Shown: one piece after another, positions 16,330 to 24,034 of the stretch
How the letters are laid out: each line of letters begins with the position of its first letter
Numbering within the stretch: the first letter of the stretch is position 1
From: CAIYZT01 sp052387855
Lineage (GTDB): Bacteria; Pseudomonadota; Alphaproteobacteria; Rhodobacterales; Rhodobacteraceae
Direction: 5' to 3'
DNA length: 64,000 nucleotides
Assembly (NCBI GenBank): GCA_052387855.1
Contig: JBQTIT010000015.1
Span: 1 to 64,000 of the forward strand
The notes under the pieces: model-generated
Database searches by the model: none
Told to the model about the DNA's origin: nothing
The model's input: the letters and a program-made list of their open reading frames with translations, nothing else
Made by a program: the position numbers and the translations under genes

Positions 16330-17486
16330 TCACCCTTTTCGGCACAACCTATGCCTGGAACGCGCCCGAGGTGCTGCTGGTCGGCGGCGGGCTGGCGGTT
16401 GTGGTCCTGTTCCTGGTGCTGATCCTGCGCGCCACGGCGCGCGCCTCGCGGTCGGCCGAGCCGCTTCTGCGCGAGATGGGCTGGCTTGCGCAGCGGGTTC
16501 AGGGCCTGTCGGACGGGCAGGAGCGGCTGGCGGGCGGTCTGCACCATGTCGGCGAGAACCAGGCGACGAGCCAGAGCGCGATGCTGCGGGTGATGGAGCA
16601 GCGCCTGGCCGAGGTGGCGCAGTCGATGGGCGAAAGCCTGCACGGGACGGCAACGCGCACGGCGCGGTCGCTGGGCGAACTGCAGACGCGGCTGGAAACC
16701 ATCGACAAGGCGCAGGCCAATATCGAAAAGCTGTCGGGCAATGTGCTGAGCCTTCAGGACATCCTGACGAACAAGCAGACGCGCGGCGCCTTTGGCGAGA
16801 TCCAGCTTAACGACATCGTGCAAAAGGCCTTGCCCAGCGATGCCTACCAGATGCAGGCGCCGCTGTCGAACGGGCGGCGGGCGGATTGTCTGGTGCATCT
16901 GCCCAACCCGCCCGGCCCCATCGTGATCGACGCGAAATTCCCGCTGGAGGCCTATGAGGCGATCCGCCGCGCCGATACGCCGCGTGCCGTGCAGGAGGCC
17001 GCGCAGGCGATGCGCACGGCGGTCCGGGCCCATATCCGCGCCATCGCCGAGCGCTACATCATCGAGGGCGAGACGGCCGACGGCGCGCTGATGTTCCTGC
17101 CGTCAGAGGCGGTCTATGCCGAATTGCACGCCAATTTCCCCGAAATCGTGCGCGAGGGTTTTGCCGCAAGGGTCTGGATCGTCTCGCCAACCACCTGCAT
17201 GGCCACGCTCAACACCATGCGCGCCGTGCTGAAAGACGCGCGGATGCGCGAGCAGGCCGGTGCGATCCGCAAGGAACTGGGCGAGCTTTACAAGGATGTG
17301 GAGCGGCTGTCAGAGCGGGTCGGCAACCTTGACCGCCATTTCGGCCAAGCGGCCAAGGACATCGAAGAGATCAAGATCTCCTCGGACAAGGCGGGCAAGC
17401 GGGCGCGGCGGCTGGACAACTTCGATTTTGAAGAGCTGTCGCGGCCAGACCCCGCACCGCTGCCGGTCACGCCGGTCGCCGAATGA
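16326..17486 (+). CDS. rmuC: DNA recombination protein RmuC
   Basis: This 386-residue protein has an N-terminal membrane anchor (hydrophobic stretch about residues 14-35), then a coiled-coil region and the RmuC nuclease-like domain with GAFGEIQLNDIVQ, VIDAKFPLEAYEA and the closing AGKRARRLDNFDF. RmuC limits inversions and other rearrangements at repeats; its biochemistry is poorly defined. The gene overlaps mutL at its start and hutD at its stop, each by four bases, so mutL-rmuC-hutD looks like one transcript. Confidence 0.93.
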   Translation: MITLFGTTYAWNAPEVLLVGGGLAVVVLFLVLILRATARASRSAEPLLREMGWLAQRVQGLSDGQERLAGGLHHVGENQATSQSAMLRVMEQRLAEVAQSMGESLHGTATRTARSLGELQTRLETIDKAQANIEKLSGNVLSLQDILTNKQTRGAFGEIQLNDIVQKALPSDAYQMQAPLSNGRRADCLVHLPNPPGPIVIDAKFPLEAYEAIRRADTPRAVQEAAQAMRTAVRAHIRAIAERYIIEGETADGALMFLPSEAVYAELHANFPEIVREGFAARVWIVSPTTCMATLNTMRAVLKDARMREQAGAIRKELGELYKDVERLSERVGNLDRHFGQAAKDIEEIKISSDKAGKRARRLDNFDFEELSRPDPAPLPVTPVAE

Positions 17487-17989
17487 AACGCTGGCTGGGT
17501 GCGTCGGATTTCCGGGCGATGCCCTGGGCCAATGGCAAGGGCATGACGCAGGAACTGGCGCGGGCGGACGATGCCGGCGGGCGGATGCTGTGGCGCCTGT
17601 CGCGGGCCAGGGTGGTCGAGGAGGGCCCGTTCTCGCTGTTCCCGGGGGTCGAGCGTAACCTGACCGTGCTGACCGGCCCGGGTTTTGATCTGGTGGGCGA
17701 GGGGCTGCTTCTGGCGGCGCGGCCGCTGGTGCCGGTGGCCTTTGCCGGCGATGTGCCGGTGCGGGCGGTGTCGGTCGGCGCGCCGTCGGATGACTTCAAC
17801 GTCATGACCGCGCGTGCCCTGCCGCGCCCCGTGGTGCGGGTGCTGACGGCGGCCACGCGGCTTGGCCCGGGCGGGCTCTTGGCGTTGTACTTTCCCGATA
17901 GCGACAGGCTGCTCTTGACCGACGAGGGGTTCGACTTTGCCGGTGACGGGCCGGCGATCGAGGTTCGCATCGCCTTGCCCGGGGCTTGA
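17483..17989 (+). CDS. HutD/Ves family protein
   Basis: This 168-residue cupin-like (bicupin) protein has the HutD/Ves hallmarks MPWANGKGMTQEL, WRLSRARV and PFSLFPGVERNLTVLTG. Family members are found in histidine-utilisation operons (HutD, proposed regulator of excess Hut activity) or as cold- and salt-inducible Ves in E. coli. No hut genes are nearby here, so the role is unclear. The start overlaps the rmuC stop (ATGA). Its 3' end converges on chrR with 12 bases between. Confidence 0.8.
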   Translation: MKRWLGASDFRAMPWANGKGMTQELARADDAGGRMLWRLSRARVVEEGPFSLFPGVERNLTVLTGPGFDLVGEGLLLAARPLVPVAFAGDVPVRAVSVGAPSDDFNVMTARALPRPVVRVLTAATRLGPGGLLALYFPDSDRLLLTDEGFDFAGDGPAIEVRIALPGA

Positions 17990-18001
17990 GCCGCTGCCGG
18001 C

Positions 18002-18640
18002 TCAGATCCGGAAGATCGGTTGCAGCAGGCGCGGCACCACGGCGCGAAAGCGCAGCGGCGCGTCGGAGGCGGCCAGGCAGATGCAGTCGGCGCCCGCCTC
18101 GGCGATGGGCGTGTGATTGACCGCCGCGCTGGCGGTTTCGACATCGCCCGGGCCAAAGCGGTCGTCCTCGTCGCGAAAGGCGCCTTGCAGCACCAGCGTC
18201 AGCTCAAGCCCGCGATGGCCGTGGTCGGGAACCGCCTTGCCGGCGGGAATGTACAAGAGACGGGCCGAGGCCGCGCGCGAGGTCGGCAGGATCGCCTGCC
18301 GCACGCCGCCGCCCAGCGTCCTCCACTTGACGGCCGAAATGTCACCGCCGACATAGGCGGCCAGCGGGCCGGGCAGGATGCCGCGCCGCACCGGGGCGGA
18401 CGGCGCAGGCGGGGCGAGCGCGTCGAGCCGGCCCAGCACCGCCTCCAGCGCGCCGGCCGACATCGGGGTGGCCTGATCCTCGATCACGGCACCGCCAACG
18501 ACCTCGTAGGCGGCGAGTTCGGCGCGGCAGGCATCGCAAAGCGAAACGTGCGTCGCCACGACCAGGCTGAAGGCCTCGGGCAGGGTACCTGCCGCATAGC
18601 CCATCAGAAGGGCGCCCGAGATATGATGCTTGATGGTCAT
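18002..18640 (-). CDS. chrR: ChrR-type zinc anti-sigma factor with C-terminal cupin
   Basis: This 212-residue cytosolic anti-sigma factor inhibits RpoE until singlet oxygen triggers release. From the ATG at 18640 (MTIKHHISGA) the zinc ligands of Rhodobacter ChrR fall at the same numbers: H6, H31, C35 and C38. The C-terminal cupin domain (about residues 100-200) keeps metal ligands H140, H142, E146 and H176 (DHGHRGLE and NHTP). The cupin is needed in R. sphaeroides to sense singlet oxygen. An ATG at 18649 would add three residues but gives a poorer family match. It is the second gene of the rpoE-chrR operon, starting 13 bases after the rpoE stop. Confidence 0.95.
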   Translation of the reverse strand: MTIKHHISGALLMGYAAGTLPEAFSLVVATHVSLCDACRAELAAYEVVGGAVIEDQATPMSAGALEAVLGRLDALAPPAPSAPVRRGILPGPLAAYVGGDISAVKWRTLGGGVRQAILPTSRAASARLLYIPAGKAVPDHGHRGLELTLVLQGAFRDEDDRFGPGDVETASAAVNHTPIAEAGADCICLAASDAPLRFRAVVPRLLQPIFRI

Positions 18641-18653
18641 CGCTTGCATTGCC

Positions 18654-19193
18654 TCAGCTCATCTTGTTGCGCAGCCGGTCCAGCGCCAGTCGCAACCGGG
18701 ATTTGACGGTGCCCAGCGGCAGGCCGGTCTCGATGGCCAGCTCGCTGTGTGACAGATCGCCGAAATAGGCGCGCTGGACCAGGGCGCGCTGGTTTTCGGG
18801 CAGTTCGGCCAGAGCGGTCTGCAGGCGCCGGGTCTCTTCGGCGGCGGCATAGACATCGGCCTGATCAGGTTCGTCCTCTTGGGTCCAGGCCAGCTCTTCG
18901 GGTTCGGGGCGCCGGTCCTTGCGCGCCACGTCGATCCGACGGTTGCGGGCGATGGTAAAGATCCAGGTCGAGACCGAGGCGCGGGCGGGGTCAAAGAGAT
19001 GCGCCTTTTGCCACAGCGTCGTCATCACGTCCTGGGCGCATTCCTCGGCCGTGGCGGCATCGGAACCGGCTTTCATCAGGAACCCCTTCACGCGGGGCGC
19101 GTAATGCCGAAAGAGCGCCGCAAAGGCTGCCTTGTCCCTGTGGTCGCGCACGGCGATCATCAGGCCCGACCAATCGCTCATCTCCGAAGGCAC
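18654..19193 (-). CDS. rpoE: ECF RNA polymerase sigma factor RpoE (ECF11, singlet-oxygen response)
   Basis: This 179-residue sigma factor has region 2 about residues 20-90 (ALFRHYAPRVKGFLMKAG, FDPARASVSTWIFTIARNRR) and region 4 near the C-terminus (LPENQRALVQRAYFGDLSHS, TGLPLGTVKSRLRLALDRL). The close match to Rhodobacter RpoE and the adjacent ChrR place it in ECF11. Start: GTG at 19193 has GGGGAA 4 bases upstream; an ATG at 19181 is an alternative without a spaced site. A leftward TGATCC-type promoter at 19329-19300 suggests autoregulation. Targets in Rhodobacter include photolyase, rpoHII, cycA and the operon lying divergently next to it, which is also present here. Confidence 0.95.
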   Translation of the reverse strand: MPSEMSDWSGLMIAVRDHRDKAAFAALFRHYAPRVKGFLMKAGSDAATAEECAQDVMTTLWQKAHLFDPARASVSTWIFTIARNRRIDVARKDRRPEPEELAWTQEDEPDQADVYAAAEETRRLQTALAELPENQRALVQRAYFGDLSHSELAIETGLPLGTVKSRLRLALDRLRNKMS

Positions 19194-19299
19194 CGCATTC
19201 CCCGCAAGCACAGCGCATCCTGCGCCGACGGCAGCATAGCGCCCGGCGGCGGATGAGGAAGCGACAATCTGAGGGTCAAGCGATGCTGCGATCATGACG

Positions 19300-19329
19300 G
19301 GTATACGAGGCCCAGTCCGGATCGGATCA
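19300..19329 (-). promoter_or_regulatory. Predicted RpoE-dependent promoter of rpoE-chrR
   Basis: On the minus strand, TGATCC (19329-19324) is followed by an 18-base spacer and TATACC (19305-19300). TGATCC is the -35 element known for ECF11/RpoE promoters in Rhodobacter. It lies about 100 bases before the rpoE start and fits positive autoregulation. Confidence 0.7.
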
Positions 19330-19363
19330 CCGGGCACGATACGAAATCGCATGGGGTGGTTTG

Positions 19364-19393
19364 TGATCCGCCGGCAGGGGCGGCGCGTATCAG
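19364..19393 (+). promoter_or_regulatory. Predicted RpoE-dependent promoter of the FAD-oxidoreductase operon
   Basis: TGATCC (19364-19369), an 18-base spacer and TATCAG (19388-19393) lie 30 bases before the ATG at 19423. The same -35 hexamer and spacing occur on the other strand toward rpoE, giving a matched divergent pair. Confidence 0.7.
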
Positions 19394-19422
19394 TCACACA
19401 ACCAGACAGGGAACGCCCGCAC

Positions 19423-20718
19423 ATGCCATTCGAAACCTTTGGACAGCCGCCACGCCGCATCGCCGTGATCGGAGGCGGCATCGCGGGCATGACCGCCGCC
19501 CATTTCCTTGCCGGCGACAACGCGGTCGTGCTGTTCGAAGCCGAGAACCGGCTTGGCGGGCACGCGCGCACTGTGCTGGCCGGAAAGCGGGGCGATCAGC
19601 CGGTCGACACCGGCTTCATCGTCCACAACAAGGTGAACTATCCCAATCTGGTGGCGCTGTTTGAAAAGCTGGCCGTGCCGACCATCGAAAGCGACATGAG
19701 TTTTGGCGCCTCGATCAAGGGCGGCTGGTTCGAATACGGAACCCGCACCAACCTGTCCTTTCTTCAGCAAAAACGGAACCTGCTGCGCCCGCAGTTCTGG
19801 GGCATGTTCCGCGACATGCTGCACTTCAACCGCAATGCGCTGGCGGCCAGCCGGCAGCCGGGGCTGACGATCGGCGGGCTCTTGGACACTCTTGGCACCG
19901 GGACGTGGTTTCGCGACTATTACATCACCCCGCTTTCGGGCGCGATCTGGTCGACGCCGACGCGCGGCATCCTGGATTTCCCGGCCGAGGCGATGATCCG
20001 CTTTTTCGAAAACCACAACCTCCTGGGAATTTCGGGCCAGCATCAGTGGTACACGGTCAAGGGCGGCTCGACCCAGTACGTCCGCCGCCTTGGCGCGGCG
20101 ATGGCGCGGCAGGGGGTGGAGATCAGGCTTGGCGCCGCCGTGGCCGCGATCCGGCGCGAAGAGGGCGGCGTCTTTGTCCGCGCGCAGGGCGGTGTCTGGG
20201 AGCTGTTCGACGACGTGGTTCTGGCCACGCATTCCGACATTTCCCTGTCGATGCTGACCGACCCCACGGCGCAAGAGCGCCGCGCGCTTTCGGCGGTGCG
20301 CTATCAGCCCAATGTCGCGGTGCTGCACCGCGATTCCAGCGTCATGCCCAGGCGGCGCGGCGTGTGGTCATCCTGGGTCTACAGCGAGCCAAAGGGCGCG
20401 CGGCCGGACAAGATCGATCTGACCTACTGGATGAATTCCTTGCAGAAGATACCGCAGGACGATCCGCTGTTCGTGACGCTGAACCCGAACCGGACGATCC
20501 GCGAGGATGCGATCTACGAGACCGCCACCTTTCACCACCCGGTCTATGACCTGCCCGCGCTGGCGGCGCAGGAAACCCTGCGCGCGTCGAACGGCCGGGC
20601 GAACACCTGGTTTGCCGGGGCCTGGATGCGCAGCGGCTTTCACGAAGACGGCATGGTCTCGGCACTGGATGTCGTCGCGGGGATGAAGGCGCGGGCCACG
20701 GCAAGGATGGCGGCATGA
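19423..20718 (+). CDS. FAD/NAD(P)-binding amine-oxidase-like oxidoreductase of the RpoE operon
   Basis: This 431-residue flavoprotein has the Rossmann dinucleotide motif RIAVIGGGIAGMTAAHFL at the N-terminus and the FEAENRLGGHARTV follow-up typical of NAD(P)-binding Rossmann/amine oxidase proteins (COG2907). FIVHNKVNYPNL and ALDVVAGMKA further support the family. It is first in an operon divergent from rpoE-chrR; the R. sphaeroides counterpart (RSP_1091 region, from memory) belongs to the sigma-E regulon and is linked to modification of membrane fatty acids (furan fatty acids) under singlet oxygen. The likely role is oxidation of a modified acyl chain, but this has not been shown for this protein. 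It overlaps the DUF1365 gene by four bases. Confidence 0.85.
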   Translation: MPFETFGQPPRRIAVIGGGIAGMTAAHFLAGDNAVVLFEAENRLGGHARTVLAGKRGDQPVDTGFIVHNKVNYPNLVALFEKLAVPTIESDMSFGASIKGGWFEYGTRTNLSFLQQKRNLLRPQFWGMFRDMLHFNRNALAASRQPGLTIGGLLDTLGTGTWFRDYYITPLSGAIWSTPTRGILDFPAEAMIRFFENHNLLGISGQHQWYTVKGGSTQYVRRLGAAMARQGVEIRLGAAVAAIRREEGGVFVRAQGGVWELFDDVVLATHSDISLSMLTDPTAQERRALSAVRYQPNVAVLHRDSSVMPRRRGVWSSWVYSEPKGARPDKIDLTYWMNSLQKIPQDDPLFVTLNPNRTIREDAIYETATFHHPVYDLPALAAQETLRASNGRANTWFAGAWMRSGFHEDGMVSALDVVAGMKARATARMAA

Positions 20719-21467
20719 GCGCGGTCGAGCATCTGCGGGGGCAAACCTTTCACGGGCGCAAGGGCGCGCTGGCCAACAGCTTTCGCTACCGGGTGGATTA
20801 TGTGCTGCTTGATCCGGAAACCGCAAAGGGGCCGGGGCTGTTCGGGCTGAACCGGGGCAATCTGACCTCGGTCTGGATCAGCGACCATGGCGGCGCGCCG
20901 GGGCAGGGGACGGGGGTTGCCTGGGTGCGGCAGGTGCTGGCGGCGCATGGGCTGCCGGGGGGGCAGCGGGTCTTGCTGCTGACCCAGCCGCGCGTGCTGG
21001 GCCATGTGTTCAACCCGGTGTCGTTCTGGCTGTGCCACGACGGGCAGGGCGTGCTGCGGGTGGTGATCGCCGAGGTGAACAACACCTTTGGGCAACGCCA
21101 TTCCTATTAGGTCCACCGCCAGGACCACGGGCCGATCACCCGCGAGGACCATCTGACCGCCACCAAGATCTTTTACGTCTCGCCCTTTCAGCCGGTCGAG
21201 GGGGGCTACGAGTTCCGTTTTGACATCACGCCAGAGCGCATCGGCATCTGGATCGACTATTCGGCCGGCAAGGGCGGGCTGATCGCGACCCTGGTCGGCC
21301 AGCGCGCGCCCCTGACCAACGCGCGGATCCTTGGCGCCTGCCTGCGCCGTCCGTTCGGTTCGCGCAGGGTGCTGGCGCTGATCCACTGGCAAGCGCTGAA
21401 ACTGTGGTGGAAGGGCGCGCGCTACGCCGCCCCGCCGGTTCCGCCACAGGGCGAGGTGTCGCGGTGA
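20715..21467 (+). pseudogene. DUF1365 gene interrupted by one in-frame TAG codon
   Basis: The frame encodes a 250-codon DUF1365 protein: HLRGQTFHGRKGALANSFRY at the start, LGHVFNPVSFWLCH and VNNTFGQRHSY in the middle, then, after a TAG at 21108-21110, KIFYVSPFQPVEGGYEFRF and LTNARILGACLRRPFGSRR up to TGA at 21465-21467. Homologues read straight through with a residue such as leucine at this point, so one base change (for example TTG to TAG) explains the break. No frameshift is present and the downstream half looks undamaged, so the event is recent or a sequencing error. The start overlaps the oxidoreductase stop (ATGA) and the end overlaps the transporter start (GTGA). DUF1365 proteins accompany membrane-lipid modification genes. 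Confidence 0.88.
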
Positions 21468-22735
21468 CAAGGGCCGCATCAGTGGCCGCGCGGCAGCCGG
21501 CCCTTTGGCCCTGGTCGCTCTTTGCCGCGCTGATCGCGGCGGCGGGCCTGCCGATCTACATCAACGCGCCCAAGTTCTACGCCGAAGCCCATGGCGTGCC
21601 GCTTGCCGCGCTGGGGCTGACGCTGGCGGCGCTGCGGCTGGTCGATGTGGTGCAGGACCCCTTGCTGGGCTGGCTGGCCGAGGCGCGGCGCGCCTCGCGC
21701 GGGGCGCTGGTCTGGGGGGCCAGCGCCGTCATGGCGCTGTCGATGGCCGGGCTTTTCGCCGTCAGCCCACCCATTGCCCCGTTGTGGTGGTTTGCGGCGA
21801 TGATGGTCTGCCTGTTCTCGGCCTATTCCTTCCTGACCATCGTCCTTTACGCCCAGGGGGTCGAGCACTCTACCGCCATGGGCCCCGGGGGGCATCTGCG
21901 CCTTGCCGGCTGGCGAGAGACGGGCGGGCTGGTCGGCGTCTGCGCCGCCGCCATCGCGCCGACCCTTCTGGCCGGCGTCACCGATCGGCCGATGACCGGC
22001 TTTGCCCTTGGCTTTGCCGCGCTCGCGCTGATCGCCGCGCTGGCGATGCGCGGCAACTGGCGGGCCCCGCTGCCCCGGCACCGGCCCGCCGCGCCGGGGA
22101 TCGCCGCCATGCTGCGCCCGATCTGGGGCGACCCCATCGCCCGGCGGCTGGTCATCCTGGCGCTGATCAATTCCGCCCCGGTCGCCATCACCTCGACCCT
22201 GCTGCTGTTCTACGTGGAAAGCGTGCTGGGGCTTGCCGCGCTGTCCGGCCTGTTCCTCTTGGCCTTTTTCCTCAGCGCCGCGCTGTCGGCGCCGCTCTGG
22301 GCCCGGCTCGGCCGGCGGATCGGCGAAAAAAGGGTCCTGGCCGCCGGCATGACCCTGTCGATCCTGACCTTTTTCTGGGCCTCCTTTCTGGGCCCGGGTC
22401 AGGCGGTCGCCTTTGGCGCGATCTCGGCCCTGTCGGGGGCGGCGCTGGGGGCGGACATGGTGCTGCTGCCGGCGCTGTTCGCGCGGCGCCTGGCCGAGAT
22501 CGGCGATGCCTCCGAAGGGTTCGGCTTTGGGCTGTGGTCCTTTGTCTCAAAGCTCTGCCTTGCTTTTGCGGCGGCGCTCTTGCTGCCGGCGTTGCAGGGC
22601 GCGGGCTTTTCGCAAGCCGGGGCCAGCAGCCCCGAATCGCTGCGCCTGCTGGCGCTCTTGTATGCCGCGCTGCCTTGCGCGCTGAAACTCCTCTCCCTGG
22701 GGCTGCTCTGGCCCCTCCCGATTGAAAAGGCCTGA
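21464..22735 (+). CDS. MFS transporter (glycoside-pentoside-hexuronide/cation symporter-like)
   Basis: This 423-residue polytopic inner-membrane protein has about 12 hydrophobic segments, with ALRLVDVVQDPLLGWLAEARR typical of the GPH/MelB-like MFS branch (VDxxxDPLxG). The substrate is unknown; in this operon a lipid-related molecule is more likely than a sugar, but that is inference. The start is the GTG at 21464, overlapping the DUF1365 stop as GTGA; the frame is open further left but only as antiphase read-through. If translation is coupled to the upstream gene, the premature TAG there may lower its expression. Confidence 0.85.
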   Translation: MTRAASVAARQPALWPWSLFAALIAAAGLPIYINAPKFYAEAHGVPLAALGLTLAALRLVDVVQDPLLGWLAEARRASRGALVWGASAVMALSMAGLFAVSPPIAPLWWFAAMMVCLFSAYSFLTIVLYAQGVEHSTAMGPGGHLRLAGWRETGGLVGVCAAAIAPTLLAGVTDRPMTGFALGFAALALIAALAMRGNWRAPLPRHRPAAPGIAAMLRPIWGDPIARRLVILALINSAPVAITSTLLLFYVESVLGLAALSGLFLLAFFLSAALSAPLWARLGRRIGEKRVLAAGMTLSILTFFWASFLGPGQAVAFGAISALSGAALGADMVLLPALFARRLAEIGDASEGFGFGLWSFVSKLCLAFAAALLLPALQGAGFSQAGASSPESLRLLALLYAALPCALKLLSLGLLWPLPIEKA

Positions 22736-22739
22736 CGTC

Positions 22740-23300
22740 ATGTCCCTGATTGCAACGCTTCTGCTGGCCGCCGCGCTTGCCGCCGCCGCCCTGATCCTGT
22801 CACCGCGCCTTGCCGGCTTTCGCGCCCAAAGGCCGCAGGACTATGCCGGCACCGGCCCGGCGATGGACCCGCGCAAGCACCTGAGCGGGCCGATCCTGTG
22901 CGAGGGGGTGATCTATGGGCCGACCGGCCGCGTCACCTCGCGCTTCAGCGCCACGATGGAAGGGGTCTGGCAGGGAAATCGCGGTACCCTGCGCGAGCAT
23001 TTCCGCTATGACAGCGGCGCCGAGCAGCACCGCGAATGGCGCCTGAGCCTGGGCAATGACGGCACCCTCAGCGCCGAGGCGGACGATCTGGTCGGCGTCG
23101 GTCGCGGCGTGGCCAGCGGCTCGGCGGTGCAGATGTTGTACAAGCTGCGCCTGCCGCCGGCGGCGGGCGGCCACGTGCTGGACGTGACCGACTGGATGTA
23201 TCTTGGCGAGAACGGCACGGTGATGAACCGCAGCCAGTTTTCCAAGTTCGGCATCAAGGTGGCCGAGTTGATCGCCACCATGCGCCCGATGCCGGCATGA
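22740..23300 (+). CDS. DUF3833 protein
   Basis: This 186-residue protein has an N-terminal hydrophobic anchor (about residues 4-26) and no lipobox cysteine. The remainder matches the DUF3833 family seen beside DUF1365 and cyclopropane-synthase-type genes: GPILCEGVIYGPTGRVTSRF, EHFRYDSGAEQHREW and DWMYLGENGTVMNRSQFSKF. The predicted beta-rich, lipocalin-like body faces the periplasm. Its function is unknown; lipid binding or trafficking is a reasonable guess. Only 4 bases separate it from the transporter stop, and its own stop overlaps the SDR start (ATGA). Confidence 0.8.
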   Translation: MSLIATLLLAAALAAAALILSPRLAGFRAQRPQDYAGTGPAMDPRKHLSGPILCEGVIYGPTGRVTSRFSATMEGVWQGNRGTLREHFRYDSGAEQHREWRLSLGNDGTLSAEADDLVGVGRGVASGSAVQMLYKLRLPPAAGGHVLDVTDWMYLGENGTVMNRSQFSKFGIKVAELIATMRPMPA

Positions 23301-24034
23301 GCTTTGCCGGGCAGACCTGGTGGCTGGTCGGCGCCTCCGAAGGGTTGGGGCTGGCGCTGGCGCAGGCCATGGCGCGCGAGGGGGCCGACCTGATCCTGTC
23401 CGGCCGCGACCGGAACCGGCTGGATGCGGCTATCGCCAGCCTGACCCGACCGGCGCGCGCGCTGGTGGTCGATGTCGGCGATGATGCCTCGGTCGCCGCC
23501 GCTGGCGCCGCCTTGGGGCCGGTGGACGGGATCGTGTTCCTGGCCGGGGTCTACTGGCCGATGAAGGCGCAGGACTGGGACGTCGGCAAGGTCACCGCGA
23601 TGTGCAACGTCAACTTCACCGGCCTGGCCCGCGTGCTGGGCGCCGTTGTGCCGGGCATGGTGGCGCGGGGGCGGGGGCATGTGGTGATCACCGGCTCGCT
23701 CTCGGGCTTTCGCGGGCTGCCGGGGGCGGTCGGCTATGCCGCGTCCAAGGCGGGCACGATGGCGCTGGCGGAATCGCTGTACTGCGATTTGCGCGGGACC
23801 GGGGTAAAGGTGCAGCTTGCCAACCCCGGGTTCATCCGCACGCGCCTGACGGGCAAGAACGACTTTGCCATGCCCTTTCTGATGGAGCCTGACGAGGCCG
23901 CCGGCCACATGCTGGCCCTGATGCGCAGCCGCGCCTTCAAGTCCAGCTTTCCGCGCGTGTTTTCCTGGGTTTTCCGGCTGTCGCAATTCCTGCCCGACTG
24001 GGCTTATTACCGCCTTTTCGCGCCGCGCGGCTAA
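23297..24034 (+). CDS. Short-chain dehydrogenase/reductase (SDR)
   Basis: This 245-residue NAD(P)-dependent oxidoreductase has the cofactor motif VGASEGLGLALA (TGxxxGxG variant) and the catalytic set S (ITGSLSGFRG), Y and K (YAASKAGTM). It is the last gene of the RpoE-linked operon (oxidoreductase, DUF1365, MFS, DUF3833, SDR). Substrate unknown; the context suggests a lipid-derived carbonyl or alcohol. The stop codon overlaps the convergent rsmB stop (CTAA at 24031-24034). Confidence 0.88.
   Translation: MSFAGQTWWLVGASEGLGLALAQAMAREGADLILSGRDRNRLDAAIASLTRPARALVVDVGDDASVAAAGAALGPVDGIVFLAGVYWPMKAQDWDVGKVTAMCNVNFTGLARVLGAVVPGMVARGRGHVVITGSLSGFRGLPGAVGYAASKAGTMALAESLYCDLRGTGVKVQLANPGFIRTRLTGKNDFAMPFLMEPDEAAGHMLALMRSRAFKSSFPRVFSWVFRLSQFLPDWAYYRLFAPRG

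Noticed and set aside
24031..24034. Overlapping convergent stop codons of SDR and rsmB as a sign of damage
   Set aside because: Both proteins have complete C-termini; a four-base convergent overlap is normal in compact genomes.
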